DNA of 64,000 nt from Brachionus rotundiformis (GCA_016802295.1 JAESIW010000124.1:1014031-1078030), one strand, 5' to 3'. Positions 1 to 11,688 are shown, numbered from the stretch's first letter. The notes: generated by a model from the sequence alone, not told the origin. A program made the numbers and translations.

Positions 1-23
1 ATTTTCGATTTAATTAAATCAGC

Positions 24-90
24 ATTCAAATAATTACATCCAAAATTTAAATTTAATTATTTATTTAAATTTTTTCATACACATTCGAAT
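24..90 (-). promoter_or_regulatory. SECIS element in the SELENOH 3' UTR
   Basis: On the minus strand, 8-bp helix I (83-90 with 24-31, one G-U pair) leads to an internal loop. The 5' quartet AUGA is at 75-78 and the facing GGAU at 38-41. Helix II of 11-12 bp pairs AAAATTTAAAT with ATTTAAATTTT (about 63-73 with 42-52). The apical loop AAATAATTAA carries unpaired adenosines. This has the layout of a eukaryotic SECIS (UGA/GA non-Watson-Crick core, apical AA, 11-14 bp helix II) and sits about 120 nt downstream of the stop of a gene with an in-frame UGA. Confidence 0.82.
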
Positions 91-212
91 TGGCCAATAT
101 TTAACCAGACCGAAATGGCAATTAAAAAAACCAAACTTCCTCAACCAGAAAAAAATTAATAATAATCACAAAAAATGGATACACAATTTATTTATTTATT
201 TATTTACATTAT

Positions 213-1652
213 TTACTCATCTAAATATTTATCTAATAGATCACTAATTAATTTGGCGTCTGGAAATTTGGCTTTTCTGGGCTTTAAGTCTTTACCACTC
301 CATAAATTTGTTTCCATAGTGTCACTTTTCCTAAGCGTCAATTCGAAAGTGTTCCGCCTAGGCTTAGTTTCATTGAAAACAAATTCCAAAAGTGGATAGT
401 CGACTTTAAGCTCTTCTGCTAACTTGGTAGCATTTTTTTTATATACATTTCATGAAGTGCAGTGTTCGACGGCTACTTTAGCGCCTCGACCACTCTTGGT
501 CTTTGGTTTTGTTTCGCTGGTCGTTGGCTTTTTGTCAACGTTTTCCTTGTCGTCAACTTCGGCAACCTCAGTTGGTTTCTCATCTTCGCTCTTTTTGCCA
601 CCACGACCACCTCTCTTTTTCTTATCGGCCTCTTCTTCATCTTTTTTTTCCTCCACTTTGCCACGTCCGCGTTTTTCCTTCTTTTCCTCGACTTCTTCAC
701 TCTTAGCCTCGGCTTTGGCATTCTTGGCACCACGGGTGGACTTTTTGCCAACTTCTGACTCTGTTTTTTCCTCCTTGGTTTCTGTTTTAGCAGCACCACG
801 AGTCGGTCTTCCAGGTTTTTTAGCCTCTTGTTTATCTTCTTCTTCCTTCTTTTTAGTCTTGGCCTTAGACTCGTCTTCCTCTTTGACCTGCTCTTCAATC
901 TTTTCTGCAGCTTTTCTACCAGGTTTTTTTGCTTTGCTCTCCACTTTTTCCTCAGCCTTTTCCTCTTCTTGGGCTAGTTTTTTGACAGCAGTTTTGGCTG
1001 CCGATTTGGTTCGCTTTCCTTTGGCATTTTCGCTCTCAGCCTCGTCATCTGACTCATTTTTGTCATTTTTTCTAGCTGGGCTTGGCTTAGGAGTTGTTGG
1101 CTTTTCAGTACCAGGTGAAGATGATTTTTCAGGTGTCTTAGCACTAGCTCTGGTGACTCTGGTTGTTCGCTTGGCCGCAACTTTGTCCTCAGACTCTGTT
1201 TCTTCTGCTTTTTGGGCTGCTTTTTTGTTCGGGCCCTTGGAATTTTTGCTTCGCTTACCATCTGCTTTTTCCTCGTTTTCTGTCTTGTCATTTTCTTCGC
1301 TCACATCCAAATCCTGGTCATTGGTAACCATGTCAAGAACAGCCATTGAGTTGAGCTTTTTTTTCGGATCTGGCTCCGAGCTGGGCTTTTTGTCGGCTTC
1401 TTGCTCGCCAGCGTCCAAAACCTTGTTCTCCGAGGTCTTCTTGCGACCGCCGCGCTTCGGTTTTTCTTCTTCCTCGGGCTTGCTTTCCACTTTCTCGGCC
1501 TCATTCACCTCTGCTTTTACACTCTCTGGCTCATTTTTTTTCTTTCTGCCTCTGGTGCTCTTGGCTGATTCTTCCACTTTGGGCTCTGGCGCCGCTTCTT
1601 CCTCTGGTTTCAGGTTTCGCTTGGATGTTTGCCGCTTGGTGCTCAGTGACAT
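213..1652 (-). CDS. SELENOH: Selenoprotein H with in-frame UGA (Sec) and long AT-hook-like N-terminus
   Basis: A single open frame of 479 residues if the TGA at 450-452 is read as selenocysteine, ending at TAA 213-215. The C-terminal ~85 residues match selenoprotein H: VEHCTS-U, then NVYKKN, TKPRRNTFELTL and KFPDAK. There are 78 residues after the Sec, as I recall for the human protein. CTSU is the CxxU redox motif of this thioredoxin-like nuclear protein. The first ~390 residues are Lys/Glu-rich low complexity with many basic RGR/GRK patches and one canonical AT-hook core (KKPGRPTRG). This greatly extends the short basic N-terminus of vertebrate SELENOH (~122 aa). The start is ATG 1652 (MSLSTKRQ); the frame runs slightly further upstream but without an ATG. 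A SECIS-like hairpin lies at 24-90 in the 3' UTR. Ordinary gene callers would stop at the UGA and lose the only conserved domain. The opposite-strand Ser/Phe-rich frame is a shadow. Confidence 0.93.
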
Positions 1653-2471
1653 TATGATTTTGTGCGTGTTGAGATTCTTTGGTGAGATTTTTGAAAGCAA
1701 TAAGCTTTTTATTCTTAAAAAATGGTTCTTTATTATAAAAATTTAGCTTAATCTTTGCATATAAAGGAGAGATTTTGTTCGAATAAAGATCATTTAAGTT
1801 TAGTTTTTAGTTAAGTAGCGTGCAATTAAAAATTTCATGATAAAATTTAATATTTAGTCTTAAAAATTGACTTCAATTGGTTCAAGTCAGAATGGTCAAA
1901 CCAAATATTTTCTTACTATCTATGTGTCCTTTATTATTAATTAGATAAAATAATTAAACATAAAAGAAATTTAACTTTTATTTAATTTTTTTCAATTAAA
2001 CAAAGAGTTGGAAAAATTTTCATGGCAATTAAAGTGGCTTTATGAAAAATAATTTATACACTTTATAAATAAATCAGTGTATTTATATATACATATATAA
2101 AATATATTGATTTATATAAAATTTGATCTATCAAAGGATTCGATTTTGTGGTATTTTGTCCAAAGGGACGTGGTTTTAGTCTTAGCTGGTTAAAAATTTG
2201 AAAATTTCAAATCTTTTTGTTTGGCGTCTGGAACAAATGCTTCTTAACTTGGATAAAAATTTTAGTTCAATGGTCAATCTACACTACCAAAGCTAGTTTT
2301 AAAATATTACTAATGGAACATTTTTTTTTCATTAGTAATATTTTAAATAATTTAAAAGATAATTTTTTTTTTCTCAAAACCAAAAGTTTTAAATTTTATT
2401 CAAGTTTTAATTTAATAATTAAAATAAAGTTTTATCCACAATATAATGATTAAAATAATTGTAAATTAAAA
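1653..2471. other. Intergenic, AT-rich
   Basis: Separates the start of SELENOH from the stop of the phospholipase B-like gene. Only AT-rich sequence with homopolymer runs was seen. A short plus-strand frame (2217-2453) is Phe/Lys/Asn-rich and looks random. Confidence 0.6.
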
Positions 2472-4682
2472 TTAAAATTTCCAAGTAAAATGGAATGGTT
2501 TGAATTCCCACTTATCCGGATGACCAAAATGATCAGTTGTGTTGCCAAAGTCAGCCTTGCTCCATTCAAATGGCGGCACATCTTTATTGTCATAAGTGGG
2601 TCCACTGATGCCGATAAACTCCATTTCTCTGGCCATTTTGAAACTAGTAACTTTCATGTCAGTAGCACCATGATCTCTGTGGCCCAATGCGTCAAATGGA
2701 TACTTGCCACTTGCCGGATTCAAGTCCGAACGAGCGGATATAGTGTTCTCGCCTGTGTATGGCGGATCGCACTCACATCTGGCAAATGGTTCTTTGGTAT
2801 AATTATTATAGCGCATTAGTCTAATCATGCTCTCCATATCAGTCACTTTAGAATGATCCCGTCTAAAGATGTTCGCTCTTGGTGAGCGCTGGTAAGAAAA
2901 AAAATCACCATACTTCACATAGGCATCATATGTTCCACTTATATTATAAATATCTGCATAAGAACTTAAATAAATTTTATAAAAAATTTTAAAAATTTTC
3001 TTAATTTGTCCATTTACGCTAAATTATAGCTTGGCCAGTAGGACTGACTGGCCAATGTTTCGGTCTTGTCCTCCCATTTAACTTGACCTGGTATCTGCTC
3101 GAGAACAATGAACATATTTTGTCTCAATGGCTCGCCGGGATAGAACAACTTATAATCAACAACCATCCACTCATTGTTATAACTAACCAAAATGTTTAAT
3201 TAACTTTTTAAATTATAATTTATTTAATTACGTTCCAGAATTGTGCAAAGAAAACCATTTTGCCCAATCGACACCAGTGAAAGATAAACGATTGGCAATC
3301 ATTACTCTAACCCAATATAGAATGGTATTTGTGGTCACATATTGCCACAAGTCAACATTTGAGTTTCCTATTGTGGTCTCCATCACGACCATGTTGGACT
3401 TGAGGACATAAAAGTCATCGATTGAAGCCAAAATGCCAGGATATGAAGTGAACGCTATTTCCGAGCCAGGGATAACACTTGAATCTTAAAATATAAAAAA
3501 TAAAATGATAAAATTTTAAAATTTTTTAAGCATTTACCCAAATTATTCAAGTGATAATTGAATTTATAATTCTTAGCTATTCGCAGCATGGACTCGAATT
3601 CGGTCCAAGTTACATGGCTCACATAAATATCCTCATTATTTGGTAAAAGCTTAAAATATTCCATAAAATAATTTTTTTAGAATAGAAAAAAAAAAGCGAA
3701 CCAAATTTATTGACCAAATGATAATTAAGTTTAAAATGTTTGCTAATTTTGAGCATAAGCTCATAAGGACCCCATGTCACATGTGACACCAGGAGCTCTT
3801 TATCCAAAAGCTTAATATGATTGAGTAATAAATTTAGTCCAGAGATTTATTTGTTTATTTCTAAAATCAAACTTTGACCAATGCAGAACACGATCCTGCC
3901 ATGAATGGATCAGATATTTGGGAAAAAGAGGCAAACAACTCGCTCATGTCCCCATTCAGCTGTAGTGCCCTGGTCACAAAATTAATTTAATACTTTAAAT
4001 TAATCTTAAAATTTACAATAAGTTAAGATATGGTTTGATGTCTGAGACCATTGATTTGAGGACATTTGGACCATTTTTTAGATCAATGGTCAAATTATAG
4101 TAGCCGTGATAGAGGCCATAAAATTGGGCAAAGACTAAGTTAACATGATGCCAATATGGATCATCCGAGAGCTGCTCAATTTGCTCATTAATCCATTGGA
4201 AATTTTCACTCAAAAAATTGATTAATTTCGAGCATATTTGACTACTGGTATCTGCACAAAAATCTCCCACAGTATTCTTTAAATGAAGAGAAATGAGCTT
4301 TTTGGTCAATGTTCCTTCCAATAGGCCAGCAGAAAAAGCCTGCTCATAATCGCTAGCCTGCTCATTGGTCTCAATTTCAAGCACTGACCAACTAATTTGG
4401 AAAAAAATTAGAATTTATCTATGCAATTTTGGAACCTAACCCTGTGTAGTTGTAGTTATCACCGTCAAAAAAGCCCTTGGCGATCCAATTATCAAAAGGT
4501 TCTATCTCCAAATTTTTAACACCAATTTGGGACACCTCAATTTCGTTTCCATTTTTTCGAACATAAGACAATTTTTGGATAGAATGGTGCTGTTTGTAGA
4601 CATTAATTTCAAATTGATTATCTATTTTGACTGATTGGACCGAAATCAAAACTAGTCCTAAAATGACAATTAAAATTTTCAT
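2472..4682 (-). CDS. Phospholipase B-like protein (lysosomal Ntn-hydrolase) with duplicated exon 4
   Basis: Exons (minus): 4682-4441, 4391-4017, 3969-3873, then 4a 3810-3702 or 4b 3649-3538, 3484-3232, 3182-3018, 2964-2472. With 4a the protein is 577 residues, about the family length (PLBD1/PLBD2, lamina ancestor). Residues 1-17 form a signal peptide (MKILIVILGLVLISVQS), consistent with a lysosomal or secreted amidase/phospholipase. GSCSAL in exon 3 holds the self-cleaving Ser-Cys pair, with Cys as the family's catalytic nucleophile. NISG, YNNYTKEPFARC and AISARSDLN-type C-terminal blocks also match. Exons 4a and 4b encode the same family segment (VSHVTWGPYELML and VSHVTWTEFESML). Each begins in phase 0 and ends in phase 1. 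Using both would place TAA five codons into 4b, so they can only be alternatives. Introns are 35-62 bp. Which PLBD paralogue this is cannot be settled here. Confidence 0.92.
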
Positions 4683-5090
4683 TTTTAATTTTTTTTAAAG
4701 TTAAGTTTTTAAGTTAAGTATTTATATTTTACCAATAATTAATAATTGAGACACAGTTAAGTTAACATTTTAGATCACGGGACTCGTCTTTACCTAATTT
4801 TGATAAGATATGGGAAAAGATGTCAATTGGTCTTATCTCAACGAGTCAGTCCCATGACCATAGTGGCAATTTTTTTTTAACCAAATCGATAAAAAATAAA
4901 TTGAAAAAGTATTTTTCCATTTTTTATTTTTGGCAAATATTTAATTAACTTAATTAAAAAAAAATTAAAACAATATTACTGCTTTATTTAATTTTTTGAG
5001 AATATATACAAAATTATGTGAAATAGATGTTTTGCAAACAAAAAGTTAATCTAGACAAATCTTGGTAAAAAAAAAAGTAGAAAAAGTTCT
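4683..5090. other. Intergenic between PLBD-like 5' end and KDM1A 3' end
   Basis: About 400 bp lie upstream of the phospholipase gene and downstream of KDM1A. A short interrupted inverted match is visible (gggactcgtc near 4780 and gacgagtc-like text near 4845). No coding signal was seen. It must hold the promoter of the phospholipase gene. Confidence 0.5.
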
Positions 5091-8058
5091 TTAAGGACAG
5101 GTTAGACCGCCAATAAAGGTGTTGGCTATTTTGGTCGATTCTCTAAGTCCACTTAGGAGAGCACCATGTACGGTGGCCGGATAATTTCTGATTGTATGCT
5201 CGCCTGCAAAAAAAACTCTCGGGATGGAAGAATTTTCGGGGGATATGGCCTCGGCCAATATGTCATAGTCACTTCCGGATGAATCTACTGACACAAATGA
5301 GTATGAGCCTCTGGACCACGGATCCGACTTCCATCTAGTGACCACAGCTTCCTTTGGCTGCAAAAAATTAGCAACCAGTTAATTTGATATCAACAAAATT
5401 TACCTGAGGCACTTGGTTGTTACCAAATATCGCTCGGAGCACTGCAATGCATCTGGATATAACTATATCATCACTAACATTTTCCATGAGAGAGGCCGAC
5501 TCACCGGCAACCAAAGACAAAAGCACTGGCGCTTTGTACAAGTTCCAAAATAAAAAAGACTCGCCACGACTTTTGGTCATCAATGGCACCTGACCGAACA
5601 AATTTAGATGTGGATCCCAAAATATTTTGTCAAAGCAGAGAATTATTTTGTTCAAGTTGCCAAAGCCAAGGCGTTCAATGGCGTCTGATTTCCATTTAGG
5701 CAAAGCTGGATCAAACAATGTTGGCGTTTTTTCTTTCAAGCAGCCCAAAGGTATTGTGACCAAGACAGCATCAGCTTGCTCGACCTCAGTCTTGACTGTT
5801 TTTATGTTCAATGCTGCACATGGCTTGGTCGATTCGACTTCTACCTCAACTCCTGACTGAGTGTACTTGATGCATTTAGCTGCTGATGACAGTCGTATAT
5901 CAATACCTTCGCTGAGAGCTATTGGCAAACAAGAGTAACCATTTCGTACTTTAATAAATTAAATACAAAATTATAGATAAACATTAATTTTGGTTAATTT
6001 TCAATATGTTGCCAATACCTGTCATATGCGGACCAGTAAATTCAAATTCATCATCTTGATCCCAATGCTTGAGCGATAATTTGGACAATGGTGTTGCATT
6101 TGCAAATTCCAGATTGGCAAAGTGCCAGTCTAAAACTTGACGGTCTGATATATTCAAATAAACCCCACTTTAATCATTAAGTAAATTTGAAAAAAAAATA
6201 TTTTAATAAAAAAATTTTCAAATTACCAAGGCAGATTTTCTTCCAGAAGAGACATTTTTTTTTGCATATCTTCCAAACAAACTGTTACATCATTGAACTC
6301 CTATTCGGTGATTAATTACTATTTTTTAATTAGAATTTTTTATCTTTCTTTTACTTGACATTTGAGCTTGAGCTCCCTCTTGGCACATAAGATCTCAAAT
6401 TCATGCACACAATCACCCATGCTTCTTTGGCTTTCCAAACTCTCCAAATTATGAGATAATAATTTAATTTGCTTCTTGATATCAAACAACTAACAATTTA
6501 ATTAAGAAATTTAATATTAATTGCACCAAAGCTCAATGGTCTCACTTTTTCTGACATATTTTTGAATTTTTCCTGCTCATTAAGCAATTTGGCATAGTGT
6601 TCTATTTGCTTTTTTTTGACAAATTTTTCTTGCAGTCTTTACCACAAATAATAGATAAGATAAAAAAATTAATTTCTTAAGAAGAAGCTTCTACTTGATC
6701 AAGAGCTCTAGAGCATCGCCAAGAGACACAGGTTTATTGTCTATTTTACAGTCAAAATCCAAATTATGGGTAAGGTAAGAAGTTGCTTCGAGTAGCTTAT
6801 TAAACTCTTTTTCGATTATTTCGTCCCTGTCTTTTTGAATCTGATAAGATTATAAATTTAGTTTAAAAAAAATTATCTAAAATAAGCTATTATCTTTGTT
6901 AGATTACCATTCGACCATTAGTGTCATACAATGGACACTTTTGCTTGACCTTTACCAAATCTAGAGAGATTTGTTTGCTTAAAATAGCCAGAGGGTTTCC
7001 GCCAAGACCAGTAACTACCATCGCGCCCATATCAGCCACATACTGACCCTTTCTGAATGTGGCTATTCGACCTCCTATCCTATCCTTTAAATTTTTTATT
7101 AATTTTTATTAAAAAAAATTAATTAATTACTCTCGCTTCATAAAGAATGACCCTAAATCCAAATTCCCTTAGTTGTCTGGCTGCCGTGAGACCTGCTATT
7201 CCGGCCCCGATCACTATCACCTTAGCCAATGGCATAGCTTAAACAGAATATTAGCTAGACCGGAAATTATTAATTAATAATTATTTTTACAAGTAAGTGG
7301 CGATATACGCTTGAATACCCCATAATTAATATAATTGTAGCGCTCAAGATATTTGAATACTCTTAAGATTAGTATATTTTCATCTTTTTGTTTCAAATTA
7401 ATTTAATTAAAATTTTCTAATTAAAAAAATTGAATACTTTTTGCCAGTGGTACATCAATTTTGTTCAAAACGTCTTCGATTACTAGCTGAACTTTTGGAT
7501 TATCTACCCACATTTGAAGCTAAAATTAAACCATAGTTAACTTTTTGCCAACTAGTTAATTAATTAATTATATTTTACAATTTTGTTTCTTATGTACAAA
7601 AATAATTTATAATTTTTTATATGATTTTTGTTTTCTTCATCTATCAAGTCTTCAAAAAAGTTTGCTTCTTCAAGTGTCATTTTTTCATGAGGCAGTCTGG
7701 AAGCAGTGGCAGCCATTTCCAAGTCAGCGCTGGCAAAATCATATTTCTCATCCACGTCACTTCGATTTAATTTCACTTCAATGTCGAGTTTCATCTTTTT
7801 GTTGTTCCTGTTGGATGCTTTGGCAAATGGCTTTTTGCCATTATTCGAGTCATCGTTTGTTGAATCGGCCAGCTCTTGGCTTTTTGTGTCATTGGATTCT
7901 TCATCCGATTTGTCCGATTTGTCTGTCTTAAACCGCTTGATACCATTTGTATCACTCTTGATAATTTTGTTCAAAGCACTTACTGATATTTCATTTTCTA
8001 TTATATTTTCGTCATCGTCGTCCTCCAGAATTATTACATCTTCGTAATTAGTGGTCAT
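5091..8058 (-). CDS. KDM1A: Lysine-specific histone demethylase 1 (LSD1)
   Basis: Twelve exons (minus): 8058-7579, 7519-7438, 7383-7291, 7237-7131, 7084-6908, 6840-6695, 6636-6546, 6489-6355, 6300-6227, 6167-6019, 5948-5404, 5357-5091. They sum to 782 codons (781 aa; human 852). It is a FAD amine oxidase that removes H3K4me1/2 in CoREST-type repressor complexes in the nucleus. Domain order: acidic disordered N-terminus; SWIRM (~125-215; SRLPHEKMT, FLYIRNKI, RVFKYLERYNYINYG); FAD-binding GAGIAGLTAARQL and DRIGGR; amine oxidase domain split by a coiled-coil Tower (~345-445); then GFGNLNK, with the Lys matching human K661, and FFAGEHTIRNYPATVHGALLSG near the C-terminus. All introns are about 45-90 bp. 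Tower length is near normal, so CoREST binding is probably kept. The family call is very secure. Confidence 0.97.
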
Positions 8059-8513
8059 CTTAGTTCAATAATAAGCAAACTTCAAATTTTATATTTAAAA
8101 AATATTCTTAATAATCAAAAATAGATTAATATTGAATTGATTTTTAAATTATATTTATTCAAGGAATATATTATTTTAAAGAATGGCAAAATTTTGTTAG
8201 TTTTTTTCCAGAATAAACTTTTGAAATGATTGAATAATTTTTTTACTTTAGAAGCTTTTTGATCAATCAAAAAAAATTATATTAATGACATTTTTGCTTA
8301 ATTATATGCTTTATTTATCTTTAGGTACATGTAAAATATGCTCAATTTGGAAAATAGTGTTCAATAAATTTCTAAATTATTTTTTTTCCTAAAATTAATT
8401 TAATAACTATTTTTAATTATTTTTAAAATATTATGTAATTTAAGTATTTATTAAAACGTGAAAAATACTTATTTTAATTATTTAATTGCTTAAATTCGGT
8501 AAAAAAGTAAAAA
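8059..8513. other. Divergent intergenic region, KDM1A / transglutaminase-like gene
   Basis: 455 bp between two gene starts that point away from each other, so it should hold both promoters. Very AT-rich. No recognisable site beyond A/T runs. Confidence 0.5.
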
Positions 8514-9224
8514 ATGGAATATGATCTTAAAAAATATTTAAAACCGACCAAATACATTGATCATGAGAACAAATTGATAAGAGATAAAGTGGTCGAGTTG
8601 ACCAAAGACTGTGATACTGACAAACAAAAGGCCGTTTGTATACACGACTTTGTTCGTGACACAGTTCTATTTGGCTTCAATCAGTCTTTTTATGACATGA
8701 CTGCGTCCCAGGTCCTAGCGGCAAAACAAGGCTTTTGCAACAATAAGAGCACTTTATTTGCTGCTTTGCTCCGGGCATCCAATATACCTTCAAGATTGGT
8801 ATTTGTAGACATATCAAAAGAGATTCTGAGGGGAATTGTTGATCCACGTTCTGAATATGTTGACCATTCGTATACAGAAGTTTATCTGGATAATAAATGG
8901 ATCAAAGTTGACAGCTATATTGTGGACTCGAGGCTTTTCCAAGAAGCAAAGAGAAAACTGTCTGAAGAAAATGGTTGCATTGGATACGGCGCCAATTTAC
9001 ATGGAGTAAATGACTGGAATGGTAGTGATGATGCTTTTTCTCAGTTTGTGCCTGCACATTCAGCCAAATATTCAACCAGAGAATTTGGAATATTCGACGA
9101 TGTTGGTCACTTTTATGCAACTGCCGAAAAACCATGGAGCAAATCAAATATCATAACAAAAACAATTTTTTTCCTCTTTGCTAATAAATTTAACAAAAAC
9201 ATTGAAAAAATTAGAGGCATTTGA
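8514..9224 (+). CDS. Transglutaminase-like superfamily protein, single exon
   Basis: A 236-aa frame with no introns. It has the papain-like transglutaminase core (transglut_core family): Cys75 in KQGFCNNKS, His118 in YVDHSYTEVYL and Asp133 in WIKVDSY. These match the Cys-His-Asp triad by order and spacing. The short form, with only a core domain and no beta-sandwich or barrels, resembles bacterial-type transglutaminase-like proteases/amidases rather than animal TGM enzymes. No signal peptide is visible. Gene neighbours (KDM1A, MYCBP) suggest no shared function. Absence of introns among intron-rich neighbours is compatible with horizontal acquisition, but base composition is not out of line. 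The substrate is unknown. Confidence 0.75.
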   Translation: MEYDLKKYLKPTKYIDHENKLIRDKVVELTKDCDTDKQKAVCIHDFVRDTVLFGFNQSFYDMTASQVLAAKQGFCNNKSTLFAALLRASNIPSRLVFVDISKEILRGIVDPRSEYVDHSYTEVYLDNKWIKVDSYIVDSRLFQEAKRKLSEENGCIGYGANLHGVNDWNGSDDAFSQFVPAHSAKYSTREFGIFDDVGHFYATAEKPWSKSNIITKTIFFLFANKFNKNIEKIRGI

Positions 9225-9531
9225 TTAATTTTTTAAATAAACAAATTTTTTTTCAATTAAATTATTTTATTATTTATCTTATTACAAGACTTGTTTCCAA
9301 ACTTGAGCCAACTAATCACCTTAAAAAAATTAAAACAGATAAAAATTTTAATTTTTTTATTCTTAAAATATTTTGAAATAGAAAAAAAAAAAAGAAACAA
9401 CAGGAACAAGTCAAAATTGGTTGATATTATTCTGGCATTTTGTTCATGAATTTAAATGAAATACAACAATTACGGGTATTTAAATTTTAATTTAAAATTC
9501 ATGATAAATTTGATTAATTTAATATTTTTTT

Positions 9532-9932
9532 TTATTCGTTTGGTTCGTATTTAGCCAACTTTTCCTTAAGTTGTTCATTTTCGGTCTTCAGCTTGTCCAA
9601 TTGAGCACTGAAAAAAGAAATTGAAAAAAAAATTTCTTACTTATGTTTAATTATTTACTGTAGATTGTCAATTTCAGTCTTAAGTTCCAAAACGTCTGGA
9701 GAGTCAGGACCAGTGCTCGCTTTAGATTAGATAATTTTAAAAAAAAAGTCATCTACATTTGGAGAGTATATTTACATAAATTTTTTCTCAAAAAATCCAA
9801 AGCATTGTTTGGTTTTTCTGGTTCTTCGTACAAGCAAACCAATGTTTTGGTCAAAGCGTCCAAAACGCCGGCTTTTTCCAAATACTTTCTGAATTCTTCT
9901 TTTTTGCTGTCGCCTGGCTTGTATGATGACAT
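9532..9932 (-). CDS. MYCBP: c-Myc-binding protein homologue (AMY-1)
   Basis: Three exons (minus): 9932-9776, 9719-9659, 9607-9532, giving 97 aa (human 103). The N-terminus matches MYCBP closely: SKKEEFRKYLEKAGVLDALTKTLVCLYEEPEKPNNALDFL. A short coiled coil follows, ending KLAKYEPNE, like the human KLAQYEPP. In mammals MYCBP binds the MYC N-terminus and A-kinase anchoring proteins. Stop TAA is 9532-9534 and introns are 51-56 bp. The gene faces the transglutaminase-like gene tail to tail about 300 bp away. Confidence 0.93.
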
Positions 9933-10895
9933 CGTTGGCTACTTTGGTAGATCTAAATTTACTTTGAAAAATTTATATTTTAATAAATTTTTTTATCATT
10001 GGCATAATTTAGCTATTAAAGCTTGCTGTAACCAAGTTATTTAGTGAAAAAGCATACAAAGAGAGAGAGTATTTGGTTTAGATTCAATAGATTTCAACTA
10101 GAAAATAATTTTAAATATTATTTTTCTAATTTTTATTTTATTTAAATGTATATTTTAAATGCAACTATAGAAACTCGCTTGAGACTTTCGATTGAGAATT
10201 AGAACTGCATTTCGGTGATGCACTTAAATTTGGCTTTAAAATTAAGTTCCAGAACCAGAGCTGTTTTTATAAACCAGCTAGAAATTGTTTATATTTAAAT
10301 GTAATATTTTGCTAAATTGGATAATTTAGATTAAGCAATTTGAGGCAAAGTGGCAAAAATCTTGGGCAAGTCAAGAAGCCTCAAACACGTAGGCGGCTTG
10401 TGGAAGCTTATGGCTATGAAAGAAAAGAGAATAGGTCTTTATAAATTCTTTTTGAACATGTTATAATAATTGAAGGGATAATTTTTTGTTTTTAATTTCT
10501 TATAATATTTATTATTTAATAATATGAGGACAATGAGGCTCTGCTAGATAGATAGCCTTTGGAAAGCTGTCCGGCACTTACATTAGCAATTAAATTAAAT
10601 TAATTTCTTAATATATTTTATTCTGTAAACCTAGTAAAATTAGATCTCTTTAAAAAAAAACAATTTATAAATTGATAAGAAAATATAACTAAGATCAAAA
10701 CTGATTATACAAATAAAGGATAATTAATTCATTTTTTTCCATAAATATTAACAAATTTTTCTTTAATTTACGTGTCTAAAGACTTGCCGCAGAGTCTTAT
10801 TAATTCAGATCTAAAGGGTTTTATTATGTAATAATATAAAGTCCAGTTGAGTAAATGTTAAACATTTTGAGTAGCTTGGGTCCGAATACAATTCT
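9933..10895. other. Intergenic, MYCBP upstream / R-Ras downstream
   Basis: 960 bp. Apart from R-Ras 3' UTR sequence at its right end I see no gene. A slightly GC-richer patch at about 10340-10420 has no recognisable coding content. Confidence 0.5.
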
Positions 10896-11688
10896 CTACA
10901 GAAGAGTACACCGTTTGAATTTTTGTTTTTTATCTTTATTGCAAATGTTAATTGGCGGTCGTTCTTTGAGCTGATAGTTCCGGATAAGTCTGACCAAGTC
11001 ATAGAAAGCCTCCTCGACATTTTGGCGCGTTTTGGCACTTGTCTCCAAATATGGAATTTTCAATTGAGCTTTTAATTCCTCTACCATTTCATTGGAGACC
11101 TAAAATTTTATTAAATTAAATTAAATTAAGTCAATTAAATAAACTGTTTGCTTCATTACAGCTCTTTGTCTTAATAAATCGCCCTTGTTACCAATCAGAA
11201 TCATTGGAAACTCATCACCATCTTTAATTCGCAAAATTTGCTTGTGTAATCTGTAAACTTCTGCTATTCTGAAAAAAAAAATTAATTTATTAAAACAAAA
11301 ATAATAATTAATAAATTTATTTACGATGTTTTGTCGATTAGAGAGAAGACTAGGAGAAAGCCTTGTCCGCATCTCATGTACTGGTCTCTCATGGCACTAA
11401 ATTCGTCTTGACCAGCAGTGTCAATTACTTAAAGAAAAAAAAATTTAATTCTATCAAATGAAAGTCAAGTGGTCACGTACTGTCCAATTTGGCAACTTGA
11501 GAGTCAATGACACACTGCTTGGTGTACGAGTCCTCAATGGTAGGGTCATAATCGGTCACAAAATAGGACTGAATAAACTGAATTGTAAGAGCACTTTTGC
11601 CAACACCACCGCCGCCAACAACAATTATCTTATATGTCGATGTACTAAGCGGATCTTCGCCTCTAACTTGTTTCTTTTTAGTTGACAT
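10896..11688 (-). CDS. RRAS: R-Ras family small GTPase
   Basis: Four exons (minus): 11688-11481, 11427-11325, 11268-11160, 11099-10896, giving 207 aa. All Ras boxes are present: P-loop VVGGGGVGKSA (Gly at the Gly12 position), switch I YDPTIEDSY, DTAGQDEF (Gln61 equivalent), NKGD and ETSAK. The 16-residue N-terminal extension and the P-loop GGGGVGKS point to R-Ras rather than H/K-Ras. The C-terminus is a lysine-rich stretch followed by CTLL. This is a CAAX box ending in Leu, so geranylgeranylation is expected. It would act in integrin/adhesion and growth signalling at the membrane. An RRAS2-type assignment within the subfamily is possible. Confidence 0.94.

Noticed and set aside
450..452. TGA as the genuine stop of the first gene
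   Set aside because: The same frame continues through the entire conserved SELENOH domain and a SECIS lies downstream.
424..1746. Long plus-strand Ser/Phe/Leu-rich frame over SELENOH
   Set aside because: It is the antisense shadow of the Lys/Glu codons of the real minus-strand gene; composition is pure low complexity.
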